Positions 56,486 through 64,000 of a stretch of 64,000 bases of DNA are shown here, piece after piece. The first letter of the stretch is position 1, and each line of letters opens with the position of its first letter. Location: positions 3,328,137-3,392,136 of the forward strand of contig NZ_CP046640.1 in assembly GCF_017751145.1 (NCBI RefSeq), given 5' to 3'. The position numbers and the translations under genes are program-made. The DNA is from Iocasia fonsfrigidae. GTDB lineage: Bacteria; Bacillota; Halanaerobiia; Halanaerobiales; DTU029. The notes under the pieces were generated by a model, which had not been told where the DNA came from, made no database searches, and saw only the letters and a list, made by a program, of their open reading frames with translations.

Positions 56486-56977
56486 TTAACCAACCTCCCC
56501 TTTTACTTTCTCAATCAGACCGCCGGCCTTGATAATATTCTGCATAAACTCAGGGAAAGGTGCTGCTTGATATGTTTGATCCGTATCTAGGTCCTTTATC
56601 TCTCCACTATCAAGATCTACTGCTAATCTAGCCCCGGCTTTAATGCCTTTTACTGCTTCTGGAGAAGTCAGAATAGGGAGGCCTATATTAATTGAATTAC
56701 GGTAGAAAATACGGGCAAAACTATCAGCAATAACACAGGAAACACCAGCTGTTTTGATAGCAAGGGGGGCATGTTCCCTTGAACTACCTGAACCAAAGTT
56801 CTTGCCGCCAACTATTATATCCCCCTCGGCTACCTCCTGTGCAAAATTCTCATCAATATCTTCCATACAATGAGCAGCCAGTTCCCGGGGATCAGAATTA
56901 TTAAGATACCTTGCTGGTATGATCACATCAGTATCGACATTGTCTCCATATTTAAAAACCTTACCTGTTAACTTCAT
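56486..56977 (-). CDS. leuD: 3-isopropylmalate dehydratase small subunit
   Basis: 163 residues, the short LeuD of anaerobes and archaea. Swivelling aconitase domain with [16 protein letters not shown] and [19 protein letters not shown]. It works with LeuC on isopropylmalate and citramalate. Its ATG overlaps the leuC stop by 4 bp. Confidence 0.95.
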   Translation of the reverse strand: MKLTGKVFKYGDNVDTDVIIPARYLNNSDPRELAAHCMEDIDENFAQEVAEGDIIVGGKNFGSGSSREHAPLAIKTAGVSCVIADSFARIFYRNSINIGLPILTSPEAVKGIKAGARLAVDLDSGEIKDLDTDQTYQAAPFPEFMQNIIKAGGLIEKVKGEVG

Positions 56978-58239
56978 TCTACTACCTCCTCAGGACTAGC
57001 TATATATCCTTTAACCGCTGACGCAGCTGCCACTGCTGGGTTAGATAAATATACTTCACTTTCAGGGTGACCCATTCTACCAACAAAATTCCGGTTAGTA
57101 GTTGAAATAGCCCTTTCCCCTTTAGCCAGAATTCCCATATGTCCGCCAAGACATGGGCCACAGGTCGGTGTGCTTACTGCTACACCAGCATCAATAAAAA
57201 TTTCAAATAATCCTTCTTTCATAGCCTGCTTATAGATCTCCTGAGTACCTGGTAATACAATACAGCGGACATCTTCATGGACATGTTTATTTTTAAGAAC
57301 CTCAGCAGCAATTCGCAGGTCTTCCAGGCGTCCATTGGTACAGGAACCAATAACAGACTGCTGTATCTTAACATCCCCTGCCTTACTAACAGGACGGGTG
57401 TTTTCCGGTAGATGGGGGAAGGCAACCTGAGGTTCTATCTCACTTACATCATATTCAATTACACGGTCATAGATTGCATCATTATCACTATAGTAAGGAG
57501 TAAAATCCCTTACAGCCCTATCTGTTAAATACTCCCTTGTCTTATCATCACAGGCAATAAGCCCACATTTACCACCTGCTTCAATAGCCATATTAGACAT
57601 TGTCATTCTACCATCCATTGACAGGTTCTCAATAGCCTCACCAGTAAATTCCATTGCTTTATAAAGGGCCCCATCAACTCCTATCTTACCAATTGTATAG
57701 AGGATCAAGTCCTTACCACTTACCCAGGGGTTAAGTTTACCTGTATAGACGAACTTGATTGTTTCCGGAACCCTGAACCACAATTCACCAGTAGCCATAG
57801 CTGCCGCCATATCTGTACTACCAACACCAGTAGCCAGAGCACCTAATGCTCCATAGGTACAGGTATGTGAATCTGCCCCAACTATAATTTCACCAGGCAG
57901 GGTCAAACCCTTTTCTGGTAAGAGACAGTGCTCAATCCCCATCTCCCCTACTTCAAAATAATTAGTAATTTCCTTCTCCCGAGCAAAGTTTCTGACCATT
58001 AAGGCCTGCTGAGCAGAATTTATATCTTTATTTGGTGTAAAATGATCTGGCACTATTGCCACCCTATCTCTATCAAATACAGAATCTACTCCAATTTTAT
58101 TAAATTCTTTAATGGCAACAGGTGTTGTGACATCATTTCCCAGAACCAGATCTACCCTGGCATTAACTATCTGACCGGGTTTAACACTATCATTATCTGA
58201 ATGGGCGGCTATAATCTTCTCTACCATAGTCATCCCCAT
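56974..58239 (-). CDS. leuC: 3-isopropylmalate dehydratase large subunit
   Basis: 421 residues from the ATG at 58239 with GAGGGGG upstream; the open frame to 58365 overlaps leuA and passes through a heptamer repeat, so it is not used. Aconitase-type [4Fe-4S] enzyme; cluster cysteines are in [13 protein letters not shown] and [14 protein letters not shown]. The length fits the short LeuC/homoaconitase-like form. It serves both leucine and citramalate-isoleucine branches. Confidence 0.95.
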   Translation of the reverse strand: MGMTMVEKIIAAHSDNDSVKPGQIVNARVDLVLGNDVTTPVAIKEFNKIGVDSVFDRDRVAIVPDHFTPNKDINSAQQALMVRNFAREKEITNYFEVGEMGIEHCLLPEKGLTLPGEIIVGADSHTCTYGALGALATGVGSTDMAAAMATGELWFRVPETIKFVYTGKLNPWVSGKDLILYTIGKIGVDGALYKAMEFTGEAIENLSMDGRMTMSNMAIEAGGKCGLIACDDKTREYLTDRAVRDFTPYYSDNDAIYDRVIEYDVSEIEPQVAFPHLPENTRPVSKAGDVKIQQSVIGSCTNGRLEDLRIAAEVLKNKHVHEDVRCIVLPGTQEIYKQAMKEGLFEIFIDAGVAVSTPTCGPCLGGHMGILAKGERAISTTNRNFVGRMGHPESEVYLSNPAVAAASAVKGYIASPEEVVE

Positions 58240-58264
58240 ATAATTACCCCCTCTGTTTATATTA

Positions 58265-58310
58265 CACTCCTCATTTCTTATCTTACTTCTTACCTCTGAC
58301 TTCTTATTTC
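58265..58310. repeat. Degenerate heptamer repeat between leuA and leuC
   Basis: Plus strand units such as CTTCTTA, CCTCTGA, CTTCTTA, TTTCCGA, preceded by CATTTCT and TATCTTA, follow one another with a 7-bp period. It overlaps the last codons and stop of leuA. Confidence 0.6.
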
Positions 58311-59821
58311 CGATTGGTCGACATATATCTATTAATCGCCTCAAGATAAGACAATGTACTGGCATAGGTGATATCTGTTTGAGCTGAATGGCCTATATAT
58401 GTCTTGCCATCAATCTCAAGTTTTACTACTACTTCACCCAGGGCATCTGTACCTTCAGTAATAGCATCAATCTTATAGGAGATTAATTTTATATTATCAA
58501 AGTCAAGGACTTCATTTATGGCCTGAAAAATAGCATCTATCGGGCCATCACCACTACAGGCTGCTTTTTCTAAAATATCTTCCTCTTTCTTGATTCTAAT
58601 AGTTGCCGTGGGAAGTACTGTATTACCTGTTGAGACAGAAACATAATCAAGTTCATAAATAGTATCTATGGCATATATTTCGTTATTAATCAAAGCCTCA
58701 ATATCCATAGGTTTTAACTTTTTCTTCTTATCAGCCAATTTTTTGAATTCCCTGAAAAGGTCTTCAAATTTTTCCTCACTGAGCTCATAACCACTTTTTT
58801 CTACAAAATCCCTGAGGGCATGACGCCCAGAGTGTTTACCCAGTACCAGACTGTTTTCATTAAGACCAATGCTCTTAGCATCCATAATCTCATAGGTAGT
58901 TCTCTCTTTGATAACACCATCCTGATGAATTCCAGCTTCATGGGCAAAGGCATTTTTACCCACTATAGCCTTATTGGCCTGAATATCCATACCAGTTAAA
59001 TTAGCAACCATTCTACTTAATCTCATAATCTGAGTAGTATCCTGATTTACAGCCAGATTATAATAATCTTTTCTGGTAGCCAGAGCCATAACTATCTCTT
59101 CAAGAGCGGTATTGCCTGCCCTTTCACCTATTCCATTGACAGCTACCTCTACCTGTTCTGCTCCATTTTCCAGAGCAGCCAGACTATTAGCAACCGCCAG
59201 ACCTAAATCATTGTGGCAGTGCACACTAATCTCAGCTTGATTAATATTACTGACATTTTCTTTAATACCCTTAATTAAATTGCCAAACTCTCCAGGGGTA
59301 GCATAACCAACTGTATCAGGGATATTTAAGACAGTTGCACCAGCTTTAATAACCTCTTTAAAGAGACGGTAGAGAAACTCAGACTTACTCCGCGAGCCAT
59401 CCTCAGGTGAAAACTCAATATTGGAGGTATACTGCCGCGCATGCTTTACAGCAAAGACAGCCCTTTCCAGGACCTCATCCTCTGTCATCTTTAATTTGTA
59501 TTTCATATGAATCGGCGAGGTAGCAATAAACACATGTAGTCTCGGGTTTTCAGCCCCTTTAAGTGCCTCCCAGGCCCGATCAATATCCTTTTGATTTGAC
59601 CTGGCCAGACCAGCTATTTCTACATCTCTAACTACTTCGGCAATAGCCTTTACTGCTGCAAAATCCCCTGGTGAAGCAATCGGAAACCCGGCTTCTATCA
59701 CATCTACCTTAAGTCTGGCCAGCTGTTTAGCTATAGCCAGCTTTTCTTCAGTAATTAGATTAACACCAGGCGATTGTTCTCCATCCCTTAATGTTGTATC
59801 AAATATCTTGATCCTTTTCAT
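58304..59821 (-). CDS. leuA: 2-isopropylmalate synthase
   Basis: 505 residues. Condenses 2-oxoisovalerate and acetyl-CoA, the committed step to leucine. [17 protein letters not shown], the metal site [20 protein letters not shown] and [14 protein letters not shown] are diagnostic. The C-terminal regulatory domain (about 385-505) should mediate leucine inhibition. It lies 14 bp after ilvC. Confidence 0.95.
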   Translation of the reverse strand: MKRIKIFDTTLRDGEQSPGVNLITEEKLAIAKQLARLKVDVIEAGFPIASPGDFAAVKAIAEVVRDVEIAGLARSNQKDIDRAWEALKGAENPRLHVFIATSPIHMKYKLKMTEDEVLERAVFAVKHARQYTSNIEFSPEDGSRSKSEFLYRLFKEVIKAGATVLNIPDTVGYATPGEFGNLIKGIKENVSNINQAEISVHCHNDLGLAVANSLAALENGAEQVEVAVNGIGERAGNTALEEIVMALATRKDYYNLAVNQDTTQIMRLSRMVANLTGMDIQANKAIVGKNAFAHEAGIHQDGVIKERTTYEIMDAKSIGLNENSLVLGKHSGRHALRDFVEKSGYELSEEKFEDLFREFKKLADKKKKLKPMDIEALINNEIYAIDTIYELDYVSVSTGNTVLPTATIRIKKEEDILEKAACSGDGPIDAIFQAINEVLDFDNIKLISYKIDAITEGTDALGEVVVKLEIDGKTYIGHSAQTDITYASTLSYLEAINRYMSTNRK

Positions 59822-59835
59822 AATATTTTCACTTC

Positions 59836-60825
59836 CTATTTAATCCAGGACATCATACCACGCAGTTTCTTGCCTACTTTTTCCAGGAGTGAGTCTTCAT
59901 CCTTTTTAGTAAGGGCATTAAATAAGGGTCGGTTAGCTCTGTTTTCCAGGATCCAATCCCTGGCAAACTTACCGTTCTGTATATCTTCAAGGACGCTCTT
60001 CATTTCTGCCTTGACATTATCATTGATTAATCTTGGACCAACTGTAATATCACCATACTGGGCAGTATCACTAACCGAATACCTCATATTACCCAGTCCA
60101 CCTTCATAAAGGAGGTCAACAATCAATTTAAGTTCATGTAAACACTCAAAATAGGCTATTTCAGGTTGATAACCTGCTTCAACCAGTGTTTCAAAACCAG
60201 CCTTTACCAATGCTGTAGTACCACCACAGAGGACAGCCTGCTCACCAAAGAGGTCTGTCTCTGTCTCTTCTTTAAAAGTAGTTTTAATAACACCAGCCCT
60301 GGTACAGCCTATACCCTTAGCATAAGCAAGACCTACTTCTTTAGCCTTACCAGTATAGTCCTGTTCTATTGCCAGCAGTCCAGGAACCCCCCTACCTTCT
60401 TCATACATTCTTCTTACTAAATGTCCGGGGCTTTTAGGAGCTACCATAAATACATCCACATTCTCCGGAGGTACAATCTGACCAAAGTGAATATTGAAAC
60501 CATGTGAAAAGACCAGGGCATTACCCTCCACTAGATTCTTCTCAATATCATTCTTATAGACTGCACTCTGCACCTCATCAGGTATTAGCAGCTGTACAAT
60601 ATCAGCCCTGGCAGCAGCTTCAGCAGTATTATATACCTCAAAACCAAAATCCTCAGCAGTAGTCTTACTCTTACTACCCTCTTTTAAACCAATAATAACA
60701 TCTAACCCGCTCTCTTTAAGGTTCTGAGCCTGAGCATGACCCTGACTACCATATCCAATAATAGCAATTGTCTTACCACTAAGCAGGTCTAAATTCGCAT
60801 CTTTGTCATAATAAATCTCTAACAT
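59836..60825 (-). CDS. ilvC: Ketol-acid reductoisomerase, class I
   Basis: 329 residues, short (class I) form. NADPH-dependent second step of valine and isoleucine synthesis. The Rossmann loop is [19 protein letters not shown]; catalytic segments are [18 protein letters not shown] and [20 protein letters not shown]. It lies about 28 bp after ilvN. Confidence 0.96.
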   Translation of the reverse strand: MLEIYYDKDANLDLLSGKTIAIIGYGSQGHAQAQNLKESGLDVIIGLKEGSKSKTTAEDFGFEVYNTAEAAARADIVQLLIPDEVQSAVYKNDIEKNLVEGNALVFSHGFNIHFGQIVPPENVDVFMVAPKSPGHLVRRMYEEGRGVPGLLAIEQDYTGKAKEVGLAYAKGIGCTRAGVIKTTFKEETETDLFGEQAVLCGGTTALVKAGFETLVEAGYQPEIAYFECLHELKLIVDLLYEGGLGNMRYSVSDTAQYGDITVGPRLINDNVKAEMKSVLEDIQNGKFARDWILENRANRPLFNALTKKDEDSLLEKVGKKLRGMMSWIK

Positions 60826-60853
60826 CTTACTTCACTCTCCTCAAAGGTTTATA

Positions 60854-61342
60854 TTATTTATCTAATAACTGCCCTCTACCAAGGGCTATTATCCCTGTTC
60901 TAACAATATCTTGAATGCCAAAATCCTTTAGGACCTCAATCAGGGCTTCAATCTTATTCTCTGTTCCAGTCGCTTCAATCATAACATTATCTGTAGAGAG
61001 GTCAACTACCTTTCCCCTGAATGTATCAACAATCTGTATAATCTCTGACCTATGTTCCCTGGTACAGTTAACCCTGATCAAAGCCAGATCACGGTCAACA
61101 ATATTACTCTGATCAAGGTCAGTAATCTTGATTACATCTATGAGTTTATGGAGCTGTTTTTTTACCTGTTCCAGGGTCTGATCATTCCCTTTAACCACAA
61201 TAGTCATTCGTGAATAAGAAGGGTCTTCTGTCTCACCTACATTTAGACTATCTATATTAAAATTTCGACGGGCAAATAGACCTGTAATCCTATTTAAGAC
61301 ACCCGGTTGATTTAATACTGTTACAGACAAAATATGTTTCAC
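60854..61342 (-). CDS. ilvN: Acetolactate synthase small subunit
   Basis: 162 residues from the GTG at 61342 (GGGGG 8 nt upstream gives MKHILSVTVLNQ); a TTG at 61357 inside ilvB is less likely. ACT domain: LNQPGVLNRITGLFARRNFN, the valine-binding regulatory site. The C-terminal half is the usual AHASS domain (VDRDLALIRVNCT). It activates IlvB and confers valine feedback. Confidence 0.95.
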   Translation of the reverse strand: MKHILSVTVLNQPGVLNRITGLFARRNFNIDSLNVGETEDPSYSRMTIVVKGNDQTLEQVKKQLHKLIDVIKITDLDQSNIVDRDLALIRVNCTREHRSEIIQIVDTFRGKVVDLSTDNVMIEATGTENKIEALIEVLKDFGIQDIVRTGIIALGRGQLLDK

Positions 61343-61346
61343 TCTA

Positions 61347-63014
61347 TTAACCCCCAATCATATCTTTTATTCCCGCACCGGCAGGTACCATTGGAAAAAC
61401 ATTTTCTTCCTGAGCAACCTTAATATCAAGTAGAACAGGTCCTTCATATTCAAAGGCCTTATTTAAAGCAGGTAATAAATCTTCTTTCTCTACTATTCTT
61501 AGAGCAAAAATGCCAAAGGCCTCTGCCAATTTAACAAAATCAGGATTATCCAACATCGTTGCTGAATACCTTTTTTCAAAAAACAATTCCTGCCACTGTC
61601 TGACCATACCAAGTGTACCATTGTTTAAAATCACTGTTTTAACCGGTATCTTATAATTACTGATAGTTGCTAATTCCTGCAAATTCATTTGGAAACTACC
61701 ATCACCAGAGATATTAACAACTGTTTTATCAGGTCTACCTATTTGAACCCCATAAGCAGCAGGGAGTCCATATCCCATAGTCCCTAAACCACCTGAACTA
61801 AAAAAGGTACGTGGTTTAGAATATTTATAGAATTGTGCCGCCCACATCTGATGTTGACCCACCTCTGTTACAATTAAGGCCTCACCCTCAGTAATTTTAT
61901 AAATACTTTCAATTACAGATTGTGGTAATATTTCATCTGCATTATTATTATATTTAAGGGGATGAGATTTTTTCCAGTCATCAATCTGACTTAACCACTC
62001 TTTTCTATCTTTATCTTTAATTAAAGGGAGTAACTCCCTGACAATATTTTTAGCATCACCAACAATCGGAATTAATATCTCTACATTTTTACTAATTTCC
62101 GCAGGGTCTATATCAATATGAATAACCTCAGCCTGAGAAGCAAATTTATCAAGCCTACCTGTAACCCTATCATCAAAACGTGTCCCAATAGCAATAATAA
62201 GGTCTGTCTCGCAAAAGGCATAATTGGCATAACGAGTACCGTGCATACCAGGCATACCAAGTGATAACTGGTCATCACCAGGGAAAGACCCTAAGCCCAT
62301 AAGTGATGTTATTACTGGAATATTTCCCTTCCAGGCCAATTCCTTTAATTCTTCAGCGGCCTCAGAGATAATAACTCCACCACCAGCAAAAATAACCGGT
62401 TTTTTAGCCTTATTTATCTTTTCTGCTGCAAGCTTTACCTGACGGCTGTGACCCTTATAGGTTGGTTTATAGCCAGGCAGGTCCGATTCAGCTGGGTAGC
62501 TATATTCAGCCTCTGCCTTAACTACATCGACAGGTAGATCAATTAATACCGGTCCAGGTCTCCCTGTCTTTGCAATATAAAAGGCATCTTTAATTGTTTT
62601 GGCCAGATCATTAACATCTGTTACCAGGTAATTGTGTTTAGTAACCGGCATGGTAATTCCCTTTATATCGGCTTCCTGAAAAGAGTCTTTACCGATCTGT
62701 GAAGTAGCTACCTGACCTGTAAAAGCCACCACTGGAACTGAATCCATGTATGCATTAGCAAGCCCAGTTACCAGATTAGTAGCACCAGGGCCAGAGGTAG
62801 CAATACAAACCCCAACCATTCCAGTGCTACGGGCATAGCCATCAGCAGCATGAATTGCTCCCTGTTCATGCCTGGCAAGATAATGTTTAATTGGACATTC
62901 ATATAATAAATCATATATATGGATTACTTTTCCACCAGGATAACCAAAAATCACTTCTACATTCTCCGCTAACAGACTCTTAATTAAGATGTCTGCCCCT
63001 GACATTACTGTCAA
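61347..63014 (-). CDS. ilvB: Acetolactate synthase large subunit
   Basis: 555 residues from the TTG at 63014, which is 8-9 nt after AGGAGAGG; an ATG three codons later is too far from that site. TPP enzyme: the catalytic Glu is in FGYPGGKVIHIYDLLYECPI-KHYLARHEQGAIH, the FAD segment is RFDDRVTGRLDKFA, and the TPP-Mg site is NISGDGSFQMNLQELATISN then KTVILNNGTLGMV. First enzyme of valine, leucine and isoleucine synthesis. First gene of the operon, behind a leader terminator. Confidence 0.95.
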   Translation of the reverse strand: MTVMSGADILIKSLLAENVEVIFGYPGGKVIHIYDLLYECPIKHYLARHEQGAIHAADGYARSTGMVGVCIATSGPGATNLVTGLANAYMDSVPVVAFTGQVATSQIGKDSFQEADIKGITMPVTKHNYLVTDVNDLAKTIKDAFYIAKTGRPGPVLIDLPVDVVKAEAEYSYPAESDLPGYKPTYKGHSRQVKLAAEKINKAKKPVIFAGGGVIISEAAEELKELAWKGNIPVITSLMGLGSFPGDDQLSLGMPGMHGTRYANYAFCETDLIIAIGTRFDDRVTGRLDKFASQAEVIHIDIDPAEISKNVEILIPIVGDAKNIVRELLPLIKDKDRKEWLSQIDDWKKSHPLKYNNNADEILPQSVIESIYKITEGEALIVTEVGQHQMWAAQFYKYSKPRTFFSSGGLGTMGYGLPAAYGVQIGRPDKTVVNISGDGSFQMNLQELATISNYKIPVKTVILNNGTLGMVRQWQELFFEKRYSATMLDNPDFVKLAEAFGIFALRIVEKEDLLPALNKAFEYEGPVLLDIKVAQEENVFPMVPAGAGIKDMIGG

Positions 63015-63039
63015 TAAAATCACCTCTCCTTAATTATAA

Positions 63040-63077
63040 AAAATTAAGCCCTGAATATAGCTATTCAGGGCTTTTAA
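63040..63077 (-). terminator. Leader terminator of the ilv-leu operon
   Basis: Minus strand AAGCCCTGAATA-GCTA-TATTCAGGGCTT, a perfect 12-bp stem, followed by AATTTTTT. It stands between the promoter at 63321-63349 and ilvB, so transcription attenuation is likely. No T-box motif is seen in the roughly 240-nt leader. Confidence 0.85.
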
Positions 63078-63241
63078 TACCAAAAAGATACAGATTTATC
63101 TTATATAAATATCTTTCTAATATAAAAGAAGTATCCCTACTAACTACTATTGCCTTCTTCTATACCTCTTATAAATTTATATTATATTTTTCTTTTATAA
63201 CTACTTCTCTTGATCACAATCAAGCAAATATAAATCCCCTT

Positions 63242-63296
63242 AACTAATTCCTGATCACTAATTCGGAGATTTAAAAGTTTAAAACTAATTCCTGAT
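63242..63296. repeat. Direct repeat in the ilv-leu leader
   Basis: AACTAATTCCTGAT occurs at 63242-63255 and again at 63283-63296. These could form alternative pairings in the leader RNA or simply be a duplication; meaning unknown. Confidence 0.6.
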
Positions 63297-63320
63297 TTTA
63301 GGTCAATTATTTAATTAATA

Positions 63321-63349
63321 ATTATATTACTATGACCTTAAAATGTCAA
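63321..63349 (-). promoter_or_regulatory. Promoter of the ilv-leu-cimA operon
   Basis: Minus strand perfect TTGACA (63344-63349), 17 bp, perfect TATAAT (63321-63326). It overlaps the end of hisC. An AGGTCA/TGACCT inverted pair (63299-63338) spans the -10 and start site. Confidence 0.88.
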
Positions 63350-64000
63350 TACAATTAATGAAATATTTATTTTCCTCAGGAAGTCCAATGCTCAATCTAA
63401 TATGTTCAGGATACCCCAGTGGTTTACCAGGTCTAATAATAAGCCCCATCTCCAGTAAACGCTGAAAAACACCCATTGAATCCATCTTGAGGTTTATTAA
63501 CATAAAATTTGCCTCTGTTGGCACATACTCAATACCTCTTTTATTCAGTTCTTGATATAAATACTCCTTACCCTTTTCATTTATCTGAAGTGATTTTTCC
63601 AGAAAAGCGGTGTCCTTAAGGGCTGCTCTGGCAGCTGCCTGAACTATTCGATTAACATTAAACGGGTCTCTGGCCTTCCTTAATATCTCTATAACCCCTT
63701 TACTGGCAACAGCATAGCCCAGCCTTAGTCCAGCTAAACCATAGGCTTTAGAAAAAGTCCTTAAAACAATAATCGGATACCCTTTTTGGATATACTCGAT
63801 CCCATCTGGATAATTCTCATCCTGTACATATTCATAATATGCTTCATCCATAACAACAATAGTCCCTTCAGGTAAGGTTTCAAGCAAATTGTCAAGCTCA
63901 CTCTGACTAAATATCGTACCAGCAGGATTATGAGGATTTGTTAAAAAAATCATCTTTGTTTTAGCTGTAACAGCCTCTGCTATTGCCCGTAAATTCTGTC
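63330..64000 (-). CDS. hisC: Histidinol-phosphate aminotransferase, C-terminal part (runs off window)
   Basis: About 223 residues; the frame stays open to the window edge (NLRAIAEAVTAKTKMIFLTN), so an internal ATG at 63953 is not the start. PLP fold type I: LTNPHNPAGT, VVMDEAYYEYV, the PLP lysine in VLRTFSKAYGLAGLRLGYAV, and the RPGKPLGYPEHIRLSIG end of HisC. It makes histidinol phosphate; broad-specificity members also act on aromatic amino acids. It ends about 10 bp into the ilv promoter. Confidence 0.88.
   Translation of the reverse strand, partial: QNLRAIAEAVTAKTKMIFLTNPHNPAGTIFSQSELDNLLETLPEGTIVVMDEAYYEYVQDENYPDGIEYIQKGYPIIVLRTFSKAYGLAGLRLGYAVASKGVIEILRKARDPFNVNRIVQAAARAALKDTAFLEKSLQINEKGKEYLYQELNKRGIEYVPTEANFMLINLKMDSMGVFQRLLEMGLIIRPGKPLGYPEHIRLSIGLPEENKYFINCIDILRS

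Noticed and set aside
58240-58365. Longer N-terminus for leuC
   Set aside because: It would overlap leuA and translate the heptamer repeat; the family start MGMTMVEKI has its own ribosome binding site.
63015-63320. T-box in the ilv-leu leader
   Set aside because: No TGGNACCGCG-type motif and no stem I blocks are present, only the final terminator hairpin.

Overview
The window looks like chromosomal DNA of an AT-rich, anaerobic, endospore-forming member of the Bacillota. It carries spoIIE, yabP and yabQ, SAM, THF and T-box leaders, oxygen-sensitive metabolism (formate-THF ligase, Fe-S homocysteine synthesis) and many sigma-A type promoters (TTGACA-17-TATAAT). The gene set resembles Halanaerobiales, but that placement is inference, with no database search behind it.

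Layout. Positions 1-820: the start of a CdaR-like regulator running off the window, then an intergenic region with a structured repeat (copy A). Positions 819-30280 are a housekeeping block, mostly on the minus strand: an AEC transporter, greA-lysS, an HTH / quinate-dehydrogenase-like / acyl-ACP-reductase-like trio, a MurE-like ligase (plus strand), birA-coaX-dusB, htrA (plus strand), folT under a THF riboswitch, fhs, manA, and then spoIIE-tilS-hpt-ftsH. Next come tRNA-Leu, ppx/gppA, a DUF501 gene, yabR, tex, divIC, yabQ and, inverted, yabP. The order around spoIIE recalls the yabP-yabQ-divIC-yabR-spoIIE-tilS-hpt-ftsH cluster of Bacillus. An msmK-type ABC ATPase and an autoregulated lacI follow.

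Positions 30470-34063 are accessory DNA: two almost identical tandem copies of an IS91-like (HUH, Y2) insertion sequence, a third copy of its origin end, and repeat copy B. Positions 34064-43493 are a sugar locus on the minus strand: an AraC-type regulator fused to a GH39-like domain, a cytoplasmic GH3 beta-glycosidase, a sugar-binding protein, two permeases and a double-domain ATPase broken by a frameshift in a TA tract. Positions 43959-49009 hold a SAM-I-riboswitch operon for the alternative (sulfide-linked) homocysteine pathway followed by metH. Positions 49012-53800 hold a T-box-controlled unit: aminotransferase, FecCD-type permease, ATPase with an extra C-terminal domain, and a HAD phosphatase; repeat copy C lies in its leader. 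Positions 53841-63349 are the branched-chain amino acid operon ilvB-ilvN-ilvC-leuA-leuC-leuD-leuB-cimA with a strong promoter and a leader terminator. The end of hisC closes the window.

How the genes work together. cimA together with leuCDB supplies 2-oxobutyrate from pyruvate and acetyl-CoA, so isoleucine can be made without threonine; ilvD is not here. Homocysteine made by the DUF39/NIL-ferredoxin/UPF0280 set feeds MetH, and SAM shuts the unit off. fhs and folT link one-carbon units to the same folate pool.

The most unusual item is a three-copy family of about 125-170 bp structured repeats (A, B, C). The core is conserved, the inner stems covary, and each copy is enclosed by long inverted-repeat arms of unrelated sequence. 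Two of the copies lie beside a second repeat that resembles the terminal end of the local IS91-like element.
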